From: Platycarya strobilacea
Lineage: Eukaryota; Streptophyta; Magnoliopsida; Fagales; Juglandaceae
Direction of reading: 5' to 3'
Assembly (NCBI GenBank): GCA_036898215.1
Contig: CM072553.1
Location: 2,852,001-2,916,000, forward strand
Length of the DNA stretch: 64,000 bases
Shown here: positions 34,107 through 44,190 of the stretch, piece after piece
Layout: each line of letters begins with the position of its first letter
Position numbering within the stretch: the first letter of the stretch is position 1
The notes under the pieces: generated by a model
The model's database searches: none
Seen by the model: only the letters and a program-made list of their open reading frames with translations
Told to the model about the DNA's origin: nothing
Made by a program: the position numbers and the translations under genes

Positions 34107-35249
34107 CTCACAATTAAGCTTCTCAGCTCCCGGCCTGCTTACGCAAGACGAGTATTACTGAGTACAATAGAATTAACTATTTTATATTATATATTATTTA
34201 TCGGCAAGCCATGATGCATGGAGTTGAGTGCGTTAGCTAATGATGAGCTACAAATAAAAATTTATAATGTCTATATATATCCTAATAAATGAATATCTAT
34301 TTATTCAAAACAAAGAGGCCCACATAACAACATATATGGAATATTTAGATCCATATACACGGTATTCTGATTATGCTGATCAGATTAGATCACTAGTCTG
34401 ATCGATAGACAATTAATTACAAAATCAGATTAATTAGTAAATAAGATGAAAGATAATTGATGGTACTACTGGATGAATGGGTTAGTTAGTTGTAATTTAT
34501 AATGCAAGGCAAATATTTGGCTCTCCGACCAGCATTTTCACGGATGAATTGATAGTCATCAGCCAGTTAGTAAGCTGAAGAGAGAAAGGTAACTCTTATA
34601 TCTCCTTTATTATTGTTTTATTATCTAGTTATTTTTTTCTTTTTACTAGATTCAATTTTAAAGCTGAAGAGTACTCTTTGAATTTAAAATAAAAATTTTA
34701 GAATATGATTTTCTTGCATAATTTAGCAGAAAATAAAATCAGGTAACCAATGTAATCATGTAATTTAATTAAAAATAGATTCAATTTTATAAAACTTGGC
34801 TTTCTTTTAATTAAAATAAATTTAATTTTATTAATTTCTTTCTTTTAAAGCCATTAAATGAAAAAATGGCACTACCACTAAAAGTTTAGCCAAAATAATT
34901 ACCTACCCACCATGACCAAAAACCCCATTATATATTAGTCCTTCAAAGTTAAACACATATATATCATATATATTATATATAGACAGAAAAATAATACCAA
35001 AATCAGCAAGGCATGCATGATTAATAATTTTGTGTGTACGTAACGAGTTGAGTGCATTAGCTGATGAACTACACATAAAAATTAGAAAACATCTACACAG
35101 AAAGATATTACATAAAATAAATTTATAAACTGATGTGATTTTATAAAATTTGTTAGACCTAATACTTTACGTAAAAATAACTTTACAAATTACGGTGTCA
35201 TATCAAAGCTACATTTATGAATTTATTTTTATATAATTCCTTGTTGAGA
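34107..35249 (-). other. 5' flank of copy D plus a second 5'-flank copy
   Basis: Positions 34110-34310 and again 34880-35110 both match the DUF247 5' flank (GCATGCAT, GAGTTGAGTG, TTAGCTGATGAACTACACATAA). The doubling suggests another lost gene copy between or beyond them. The remainder is AT-rich. Confidence 0.5.
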
Positions 35250-37150
35250 GCCCCACAATATGCTGAATCTCATTAGCTTTGTGCAAAATCCAATCCGATG
35301 ATGATTCAACTATAATATTAAACAAAGGAATAGATATCAAGGGGACAATATCTTCTCCCGGTGTGGATCCCAACAAAACACTAGGTCCAAAGCCTTTATC
35401 TTCGCAAGGCACCAACAAAAATCCTTATTCAAATCTTGAGCCTCATGAACAACTCTAATAGTACTCTCCATTGGAGATTCTGGATTAGTAGCAAGTCCCT
35501 TCACCTCTGGAGATCCTGTATAAGCAACTTCAAAGAACGCTTCATCTCCTTCAGACCTCAACATTACACCACTATCTTTCAACTTTGACATCGGAGCCAT
35601 AATTTCTTTCACTATCGGTGTAATATTGACTATCGGTCTTTCCTACATCACCTCTGGCGAAGGGTATTCAATTACGAATGTTTCAACACCAATACCCAAC
35701 ATAGAACCCAGTTAAAATAAATTACTTTTCCTTTTGACCCGCCATACTTTTTGGGATCTAGTTATAAGGACAAGGCCGAATCCAATTTTACGTTTTCCTT
35801 GATCTGAGCTTAAAAACTTGGGTCTATCTTAGGCTTGTTTCTTCCAACCATATTACCTCTAGTTGAAAGTGAGTATATCTTCATAGATAAGAAAGCGATC
35901 GTTGCCTTTAACTCGATAGTCTAGGCTTTCATCTCCTTTAATGATTTGTGCATCACAACAAACTGATTCTGGGCTTGCATGATTTGCAAATCACTTACAC
36001 AGTTTTCCTCCCACTGAGTCTCCAAAACTTGACCCGACTTCAAAACTACCGCATATGATTGCATCGCCACTGTGGATGTGCTTAGGTCATTGATGTGCTC
36101 ATGATCGGATTCCTCTTCTGCCTTTTTTTCCTTGACTCAAAGGAAGAAAACATATCCGCAGCTCTGCATAATTCAACAACAAACTTCTCCTAACCTTGAC
36201 CTTCATGCCCTTCCGGAATGACTACAATATTCTTTTCGCCTCCTTCACCATGTTCGGTGATAATTATATACCTACCATGATTTGAAGCATTGTTAAGCCA
36301 CGAATGATTGGTTCCCTTCACACAAATGCTAAGAGAATTCTGCATTTTTCCCCGCCTGTAGAACTTCTTTCACTGTAGCCACCAGCCATCCTATACAACT
36401 ACGAACCATAACTAACGACCTCCAAACCCTTATGCGCCTCCACAATTTTCAATGAGGACCTCCATATTTGTAGTAAAAACTCAAAATTCTTAGATTCCAC
36501 CCAAAATTGCCCCACCTGCCCAATATTCAAAGTTCCGTATAGATCTTCCCAATCTTCGTTCCTAGTGGATGGTCATGCAGACCTGATGCACTAAAGGAAC
36601 ATCTGAAAAATAACTACGAGACAGACTATCGCAGTAATCCTAGCAGACTCACTGGAATCCGGCAACTCATACTTTGTCGATGGCACAATCAACAAGAGAC
36701 GACGGTGAAAGACCTCAAGAGTCCAAGTCGTCGAAGGAAGAACCAACACCGGACGACCCTCAGAGAAGTAACCGAGGCCTGTCGACCTTGTCTATGACGA
36801 CGCTGAGAAGTCACTCGTCAATAGGATGAGGATGCTGAACTGTAGAAAAAAAACAAAAACTGTTGGTAGCTAGAAACTAGGACGTCGAGGAACAGGATCG
36901 ATGTTGGAAGGCCCTTAGCGAAGTCGTCGGGCCCCGTCGACCTTGTCTATGTCGATGGTGAGGTGTCACTCACTGGCTCGGATGAGATCGCAAATATCCT
37001 ACCATAAGAATGTCGAAATTGTCGGTGGCTGAAACAGGGCCTTCGGAGAAAGGACCGAGGACGGATGTCCCTGGGCAAAGTTGTCGGGGCCCGTCGATCT
37101 TGCCTGTGACTGCGGTGAGGTGTCACTCACTGGCGGGGGGTGGCGGCAAG
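35250..37150 (-). pseudogene. Probable LINE-like ORF1 remnant with repeated 5' region
   Basis: Minus-strand fragments (for example 35612-35337, 91 aa) have coding-like composition but no complete frame. Conceptual reading across stops gives pieces such as FWVESKNFEFLLQIWRSSL and FRKGMKVKVR with a charged, ORF1-like look. Upstream on the minus strand (37140-36700) lie tandem units of about 156 bp. A degraded non-LTR retrotransposon 5' end would explain the combination, but no reverse transcriptase is present in the window. A broken unknown host gene is the alternative. Confidence 0.3.
36700..37140. repeat. Tandem repeat, unit about 156 bp, nearly three copies
   Basis: The phrase GTCGACCTTGTCTATG begins at 36781 and 36936, and a variant GTCGATCTTGCCTGTG at 37093. 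Each is followed by GTGAGGTGTCACTCACTGG or a variant. The units are GC-richer than their surroundings. Confidence 0.7.
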
Positions 37151-38033
37151 TTTGAGTAAATGGGGTTTCCGTAAGGGTTTCGTAGGATTTTAATATATGT
37201 ATTTTTTATAATAGAAAAAGTATTTAAAAATGTTAAAAAAATATTTGAAAGAAAAGCCAAAAAAAAAAAAAAAGAAATTCAAATGCATTGCATTAGTCTA
37301 GAATCGCTTGGGACTCTCGAAGCCAGTAGTACTACCCTTAGTTTTTTTCCCGCTCCCTCTGTCCACACTCCTAAATACACCCTAACTTTGTCTATTAGAC
37401 GGGTGGATGGGTGGCTCATCCATTATTTGGATCCTTGCTCCTAACACTACCATATCAACAACCAAAAAAGTAGAAAAACATTTCCCAATCATCATATCAC
37501 AATCATATGCATTTGAAACCCACCTTTGACTAGATCTGTGCTTGAGATCCACGGGCGTGGTTCTCCATGAGCTGGATTTGTAGTTGTAATTGCTAGTTGT
37601 AAGAGCGGTGGAGGTGAAGAAATGAGGAGAAGAAAAGTAGGATGAGGATTAAAAGGTCACAAGAATAATAAAATGGAACAATTTTATATAAAAATATTTT
37701 AATTATTTTAAGCTTAAAAAATATATATATATAAAATATCATTCGTTATCTTTTAATTATTATTATGTTATCTTTTTTTATTGATATAAAAAATAAAAAT
37801 GATATATGATTATAAACTATAAAAATAGGAGAATTATGGAATAATTTAAAAAAGAGAAAAACAAGGTGAATGATGACTGTTTTGCTGACCCAAACAAACG
37901 CTTTCGGATTTGGTTGCCGCGCATCGTCTTCAACTTCTTAGTAAGATCAACCGATGAAGCGAGTGATCAAACGGAGATCACAATGAAGCTCGACTCTGTT
38001 CTTTTTTGATGAAGCTCGTCTCTGTTCTTGCTT
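37151..38033. other. AT-rich spacer and relic of DUF247 5' flank
   Basis: Positions 37151-37860 contain no gene and several homopolymer A/T runs. Positions 37861-38033 match the distal 5' flank of gene E (14200-14370). Confidence 0.5.
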
Positions 38034-38404
38034 GGTGCACATGCAAAAGCAAAGAAAAAAAAGTTGATTTTCAAAGTAACCTCAAGTCCACCATAATTGC
38101 GTGCCACGATATTGGGTTTAAAAGCATATGGTTCTCGTGAATAACAGTACTATTTGATCCTTGGAACCATATTCCTTGGAATAGTTCAATAGTAAAGATC
38201 CCATCCACCAAAATTAGTTTCACGAAATCGTCACTACAAGCCAATATGCTTTGTGCATAATAATCACGCATTATTTCTTCATGTTGCTTTACGACACTTA
38301 CTAAAATCCACACGTTGAGCTTAATCTGCTTATGTAGGAATCTCTGAAAATATTTCAGTTTCAACTTTACCATGGTTTCTAAACTTTTGCAGCCACGGTG
38401 GAAA

Positions 38405-38812
38405 GGTCGTATTGGTAGAAGTGGAGGAGTGCAGTCCGGGATAGAATTAAGATTTAATATTTGGGAGACGATAGACAAAATTTGTGGTAGGTATGAGTCT
38501 AAATCTTTAATTTTTTTGAAATTGTTAATCTTCTACATAACTCAAATAATATAAACGGGTGTCAGCCTTTAAGTGAAATGAATAGTTAGAGTGAAGTTAG
38601 GTGAGTATTTAAATTTAAAAGGAAAATTTTAGTAAAAGTTTTGGAAGCCTAGTATTGGATTTTTATTTTTTATAAATTGGGGTGGTAATTTTAATTATAT
38701 AAAAAGAGCTATAAATAATATATTAAATTTGAAAGAGGGGGGGGTGGGGGTTTAGCCCCCTAGCTTTGGGGTAGTTCCGCCACACTCAGGGGTGGTAGCC
38801 CCCTGAGTACTT
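38405..38812. mobile_element. Insertion in copy J, hAT-like remnant
   Basis: About 0.4 kb of foreign AT-rich sequence separates two DUF247 parts. Its right end has GGGGGTTTAGCCCCCTAG, GGGTAGTTCCGCCAC and CAGGGGTGGTAGCCCCCTGAG, the phrases that end many plant hAT non-autonomous elements. The left end lacks a clear matching repeat. Confidence 0.45.
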
Positions 38813-39027
38813 GTAGATACAACACTCGTTGATGATAAGGGAGGGTACAAGCTGATTTCAACCATTTCATTGATGCTATTTACCAGCTCTCTATGTTAAT
38901 TTCCATTTCCACTACTCAAAGTGTTTGCAACTTCTTGATCCAGTATTTGATGAAATGTCAGCATTTTGATTTGCATTTGTGATCAATGTTGAAGCAGTAG
39001 TACTAGTAGTAGTTGCCACTTTTTAGA

Positions 39028-40640
39028 AAGTGAGAAGAGATAATAATTTTGTAAATAGTAGAAAGAGCATCCACATCCCATGGATGAAAACTTTCTCCAA
39101 ACTTAACTAAAAATCCCACTTTCTCAAATTTTCTCTAAACTCTACCCATCTTCAAGAAACTTCCTACATCCCATTTCATATACTTTCCTCATATATTAAA
39201 ATAATATTTTTTCATTCTTTCTTTATTACTTTCTTCTTTCACCTCAATTTCCATTTTTAGCCACTTACTCTTTTATTTTTTTTTTCCTGTTTTTAGTATT
39301 TCAAACTTTAATTAAACTCCAAAAATCCAATATAATTTTTTTTTTTATCACGATACCCGATTATTTAAAATTTTAACTCGATTATAAATTAATAATTTTC
39401 TCCATCAGAATTATTTTTTTGTAACGAAGGGAAAAAAATACAAAAAAGATAAGTACATTGAAAAATAAAATCCAAATAAATAATAATTACATTCAAGACC
39501 TTGCGATAATCAGAATTTTTCAAAGTATATGACAATTATGAGTAACCAGGACATCGAAACATAAAATAAGAAAAGTAATTTTCTCCAATTTTTGCTTACG
39601 CCTCTCTAAATCAATTTCTAGATGATATCTACTCGTTTGGACGTCTATTGATGCTTGTATATTATGAAACTTGATTTTTAACCAGTTAATCATTTTTTGC
39701 CCATATGATGGTATTTATACATTTTACCAACAAAAAAACCTACAAGCCTACCTAGTCTAGATGGTTGACAAGTAACTCAAAAACAAATAAATCACATGAC
39801 ATTAACCTAAATATATGCAAGAAAAGTATTAATTACATTAATAAACTCAATTGCCTCATAGTTTTGGAAACTGAAAACTGCCGCCCATCATTGTCTTCAG
39901 TATGAGTAATTCGTCAGCATGCTTTAACATACCATAGTAACATATTAGATATTTATTGCGATGATTACTTCCTTAATGTGAGAGACTAGTAGTACTACTA
40001 TTAGACCCAAGCATTGGGTATTATTTTCTTTTGTTGTGCTTCAAGTTTGTAAACAAACATAAATAACATAAGCGAGAAAATACTCAACATTTTAAAGTAT
40101 GGCATTAATTACTGAGGCTCAAGAAGGTTATTCCAAGAGGCGCGCATGAACGACTGCAAAATCATGAATCCCAGTTGTCGCATACTGGCCTTTTGAGGTT
40201 CACAAATTACCCTGTTATATCAGTGGCACTTCCTGCCTAAACACTATAAATTAACCCCTCATCATAGTGGGGTGTATTTTTGGAGTGGGTTTTAGAGAGT
40301 CCAATGTGGATACTCTAAAATAGCTTGTAAATAATATTGAAATAATTTAAGTTGAATATTTTTTATATTTTGAAACAATGAGAGAAAAAATGTTAAATAA
40401 AAAAAATTATAAAATTAAAATATTGTAAGAATATATATAATATTTTAATATTACATTTGTTTAGTGATTTGAAAAAAATTTAAATTGGTTTTTATTTTTA
40501 TTTGAAAAATTAAAAAAGTTGAAATGATTAGTTTAAACATTTTATATGTGAATTATATTTGAAAATAAGATAAAATGAGCTAAAATAATATTTGATAAAA
40601 AATTCATGTCTCATCTCAAGTCTCCAGCATGCCCGTTTCT
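39028..40640. mobile_element. MITE of GAGATGAG family, split by a second element
   Basis: Positions 39028-39063 and 40317-40640 together correspond to the element at 11343-11840 (words GTAAATAGTA, GAGAGAAAAAATGTTAAATAA). The middle, 39064-40316, is a separate insertion. Confidence 0.5.
39064..40316. mobile_element. Non-autonomous DNA transposon with AGAGCATCCACAT inverted ends
   Basis: Left end AGAGCATCCACATCCCATGG. The right end, reverse-complemented, is AGAGTATCCACATTGGACTC. About 1.25 kb and without a transposase frame. It sits inside a MITE, which itself sits in copy J. Confidence 0.6.
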
Positions 40641-40680
40641 TATGATATACAATTAATTGGCTTCTAACTCTCGACCTGCT

Positions 40681-40963
40681 TACACAAATTAAGAAGAATA
40701 CTATTGACTATAATAGAATAAACTATTATAAGATTTGGGAGAGGAAAATACTACTCCCATTTTTAAAATTTATCGATTATGTTTTTTATTTTTTGTTTTT
40801 TTATTTAAAAATTTAAAAATTAGAATTATTTTTATATATTTTTAAAATGTTTAAAGGATTTTAAAAAATTCTTGAAAAAAGAGAAAAAAAAAATCCTGGC
40901 CTGTGGTGCGGATGCAGCAACACTCAACCAAAAAATTAAATTAAAAAAATTGAAAAGAAAAAT
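40681..40963. other. AT-rich spacer
   Basis: Continuation of DUF247 5'-flank-like sequence (to about 40735), then A/T-rich sequence without a gene. Target duplication aaaat of the next element is at 40959-40963. Confidence 0.5.
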
Positions 40964-41638
40964 TGTTGAGTATGGCTTGGAATACAAGCCCAGTCCTGTC
41001 TCGCTCGACCCTCGCTCGAGCGAGACTTCGAGACTTCCAGAATTGCTCCAACCCGAGACTTCGCTCGACCCTCGCTCGACCTCCCGCTCGAGCGAGGTTC
41101 AAGCAGTGACTTCGCTCGACCCTCGCTCGACCTCCCGCTCGAGCGAGATTCCACGTGGTGCCAGGTGTCCGATTTCTAGTCGAGCGAATCTGACCTAGAA
41201 GTCCTCGCTCGAACGAGTTTAAATCTCGCTCGAGCGAGATTGCAGAATATAAATATCGCGAAGGCTTTTTCGCGTATCAGACGACGAAGAAGCAGACGAA
41301 GACACAGGCCTCTGTTTTCGGCGCCAGTGAACAGTAATAGCTTCTAGATCATTTTCTTCTCCATTTCTCCACTAGTCTGAGTGAAACTTGTGAGGATTGA
41401 GTGTATACACGTGAGGTGAGTGTTCTCTGTTGTAAGTATCTCTTGATACTCTCTCTGTAACCTCCATTTGATCTAGTGAAGCTTTGAAACCAACCCCACA
41501 GTGGATGTAAGCTCATTTTGAGCTGAACCACTTAAATCTGTGTGTTCTTTCTGTGTTTACTGTTTTATTTCTCATTGTTGCATCCGCTGCGATTTATTTC
41601 ATATCTTTGTTGTTTGTTTCATTGCCTATTTCCCAACA
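40964..41638 (+). repeat. 5' LTR, CTCGAGCGAG-repeat family
   Basis: 675 bp. Four CTCGAGCGAG palindromes lie in the first 280 bp; GTGGATGTAAGC near the end resembles the U5 phrase of the solo LTRs at 7075 and 62773. Confidence 0.88.
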
Positions 41639-41641
41639 AAC

Positions 41642-41653
41642 TGGTATCAGAGC
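41642..41653 (+). other. Primer binding site
   Basis: TGGTATCAGAGC, three bases after the LTR, complementary to the initiator Met-tRNA 3' end. Confidence 0.85.
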
Positions 41654-41682
41654 GTTTTCAGGCTCTGTGAATATTTGAAGGG

Positions 41683-42255
41683 ATGGCTACAGCAAGATTT
41701 GAAGTTGAGAAATTTGACGGTCAGAACAGTTTCAGCTTATGGCGCCTGAAGATGAGGGCATTGTTGCGCCAGCAGGGGTTATTCAGAGTTCTAGAGGAAA
41801 GGACGGCAGATTCTCCTGTACCGTCTAAGGACGATGAAGAAAAGGTACATAGTACAATTCTGTTATCATTGTCTGATGGAGTGTTGAGAGATGTGGCGGA
41901 AGAGGAGACCGCTGAGGGTCTCTGGAACAAGCTTGAGAGCTTGTACATTAAAAAGTCTCTCACAAACCGGTTGTATTTAAAACAACGGTTGTATACACTC
42001 AAAATGACTGAGGGTTCGTCAGTAACTGAACACCTAGATGAGTTCAATAAGATTGTAATGGATCTTAGAAATGTTGACATTAAGCTTGATGATGAAGATC
42101 AAGCTCTAATTGTACTGTGTTCATTACCTGCCTCTTTTGAGAATTTTGTGAATTCTATGCTGTATGGTAGAGATACTATCTCCTTAGCAGATGTGAAGTC
42201 AGCTTTGAACTCGAAGGAGTTGAGGAGTAAGTATGATAAGGGTGGTGAAGCGTAG
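41683..42255 (+). pseudogene. Copia gag (Tnt1-like), 190-aa frame
   Basis: Starts MATARFEVEKFDGQNSFSLW, the N-terminus typical of Tnt1-like copia polyproteins, followed by a UBN2-type gag domain (LWNKLESLYIKKSLTNRLYL, ALIVLCSLPASFENF). A stop at 42253-42255 separates it from the zinc knuckle, which lies in the next frame; in an active element these form one polyprotein. Packaging shell protein of the particle. Confidence 0.85.
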
Positions 42256-42264
42256 CCCAGTGGT

Positions 42265-43719
42265 TTGTTTGTCAAAGATACCTCCGACAGAGGAAGATCC
42301 AGTCAGAAGGGTTCAGAAAAGGGCAGAGGCAAGTCCCGGGGGAAATCAAAGTCCAAGTCCAACAAGAAGAATGTAAAATGTTATTACTGTCAGAAGTTTG
42401 GACACTACAAGAGTGAGTGTACGAAGCTGAAGAAGAAGGAGGAATCTACGAGTTCCTCTAATGCCGTCAGTGCTGCTGATGAATCTGATGGCTCTGATGT
42501 AGTTCTTGCAATCAGTGACTCAAACAGTCGGTTCAGTGATAAGTGGGTAATGGACTCAACTTGCACGTTCCATATGTGTCCCAGAAGGGACTAGTTCATG
42601 TCTTATGAATCAGTCAACAGTGGTTCTGTTTTGTTGGGGAACGACACTGCTTGCAAGGTTGCAGGAATGGGTTCTGTGAAGATCAAGATGTTTGATGGGA
42701 TGGTTAGGACATTGACCAACGTCCGGCACATTCCAGACTTGAAAAAGAATCTTATCTCCATGGGGGCCCTTGATTCTTTGGGCTTAAAGTACACGGGACA
42801 AGGTGGAGCTTTGAAAGTCAGCAAAGGCTCCATGATCATTATGAAGGGAGACCTGAAAGATGGTCTCTATTTCCTCCAGGGCAGTACTGTCAGCGGTGAA
42901 GCTGCAGTTTCAGTATCTGATCAGTCAGAGTCAGATGTTACTCGTCTATGGCACATGAGATTGGGCCATATGAGTGAGAAGGGGATGTCTATCCTCAGTA
43001 AGCAAGGGTTACTAGGGAATCAGAATTTGGGCAAGCTAGACCTGTGCGAGCACTGTGTATTCGGGAAGCAAAGCAGGGTTCAGTTTGCAACTGGGGTCCA
43101 CAGAACAAAAGGTACAGTGGACTACATTCATTCCGACCTTTGGGGTCCGTCTTCAGTTCCATCAAAAGGTGGAGCTAATTACTTGCTTACATTCATTGAT
43201 GATTACTCACGGAAAGTGTGGGTTTATTTTTTGAAACAGAAAAGTGAAGTCTTCAAGAACTTCAAGCAGTGGAAAGTTCTGATAGAAAATCAGACCGGCA
43301 AGAAGGTGAAACGGCTTCGGACTGACAACGGGATGGAATTTTGCGGCAATGACTTCGATGAGTTCTGTAAGAACGAAGGAATTGCCAGACACCGTACAGT
43401 CAGGCACACTCCACAGCAAAATGGAGTGGCTGAACGTATGAACCGGACCCTCCTAGAACAAGCACGCAGTATGCTCTCCAATGCCGGCCTGTCTAAGGAC
43501 TTTTGGGCGGAAGCAGTCAATACAGCCTGTTTTCTGGTAAACTGCTCTCCAGCCACAGCTATTAAGTTGAAGACACCTAATCAGGTATGGTCTGATGAAC
43601 CTACTGATTATTTGAACCTGAAGATATTTGGTTGTCCTGCTTATTTTCATGTAAATGATGGTAAGCTAGAACCTAGGGCAAAGAAGTGTATTTTTATGGG
43701 ATATGCTTCTGGGGTGAAG
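42265..43719 (+). pseudogene. Copia nucleocapsid-protease-integrase, truncated
   Basis: The zinc knuckle CYYCQKFGHYKSEC (about 42380-42420) is intact. The protease site reads WVMDSTCTFHMC, with DST in place of DSG, and a stop follows at 42592. From 42598 the frame is open through the integrase HHCC region (LWHMRLGHMSEKG, CEHCVFGKQ) and the catalytic core with D (HSDLWGP), D (RTDNGMEF) and E (QQNGVAERMNR). It breaks at 43719 where polymerase sequence should follow. The last residues of the open frame to 43830 are translated LTR, not protein family. Confidence 0.87.
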
Positions 43720-43724
43720 TGTAT

Positions 43725-43800
43725 TTTTATTTCTCATTGTTGCATCCGCTGCGATTTATTTCATATCTTTGTTGTTTGTTTCATTGCCTATTTCCCAACA
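43725..43800 (+). repeat. 3' LTR remnant, 76 bp
   Basis: Identical by eye to 41563-41638, the end of the 5' LTR, and followed by the target duplication. Confidence 0.85.
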
Positions 43801-43805
43801 AAAAT

Positions 43806-44190
43806 AATAATAATTCTTTCAGGAGTTTGAGTTGACCTCTTCACTTCTTCAGCTGCGGATGGAAGCGTCGCACGAATAGGATCCACTTGCTTCCCTCTCT
43901 CTGCATCTTACTCACCCGAGAGGCTCTTAGGATCGATCGGGCTTGTAAGTCCCAAATAATAGCCCTCCTATTCGTGCGTACCACATCAGATATTGCAAGA
44001 AATAATAAATACATTCATTCACACCGAATCACTCATTTGAATTCAAATTAGCATTTAGAATATTCTTATTAGATCGTTTAAAATTAAACTTAAAAAAATA
44101 TAAATTATACACATATTAAAAAATTTTGATCATATATGATCAAAAATAAGGAAAAAAAAAATTTATTATAACAAACCAGCACCGCTGGCT
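43806..44190. other. Spacer with 13-nt perfect inverted repeat
   Basis: CGCACGAATAGGA at 43869-43881 and its exact complement at 43966-43978 enclose 84 nt. No gene; AT-rich after 44030. Confidence 0.5.

Larger units (their letters stand above)
38034..40680 (-). pseudogene. DUF247 pseudogene, copy J, N-terminal half with insertions
   Basis: Positions 38399-38070 give KLKLKYFQRFLHKQIKLNVW, SDDFVKLILVDGIFTIELF and HAIMVDLRL. The N-terminal part resumes at 38813-39027 (CCIYK region, then NQNADIS). A segment at about 38405-38812 interrupts the two. At 39028 the N-terminus is cut by MITE sequence; 5'-flank sequence (CAATTAATTGGCTTCTAAC) resumes at about 40655. The C-terminal half is absent: at 38034 the gene is fused, through the word GGTGCACATGCAA, to the distal 5' flank of another copy. 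Confidence 0.78.
40964..43800 (+). mobile_element. Tnt1-like copia element with large internal deletion, TSD aaaat
   Basis: The 5' LTR (40964-41638) begins TGTTGAGTATGG and ends TTTCCCAACA. The primer site TGGTATCAGAGC is at 41642-41653. Gag, protease and integrase follow. After the integrase GYASGVK-equivalent the sequence jumps to the last 76 bp of the 3' LTR, ending at 43800. The direct target duplication aaaat is at 40959-40963 and 43801-43805, so this is a single insertion that later lost RT, RNase H and most of the 3' LTR. Canonical TG...CA ends. Confidence 0.92.

Noticed and set aside
36700..37140. Possible CRISPR-like array
   Set aside because: Three adjacent 156-bp units without short direct repeats and unique spacers, in a plant context.
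40936..41198. Serine/arginine-rich frames on both strands, also at 7074-7437 and 63062-63463
   Set aside because: Products of the CTCGAGCGAG palindromes, which read similarly on both strands; no gene.
43720..43830. C-terminal 37 residues of the 410-residue frame at 42598-43830
   Set aside because: They are translated 3' LTR and flank after the internal deletion, not protein sequence.
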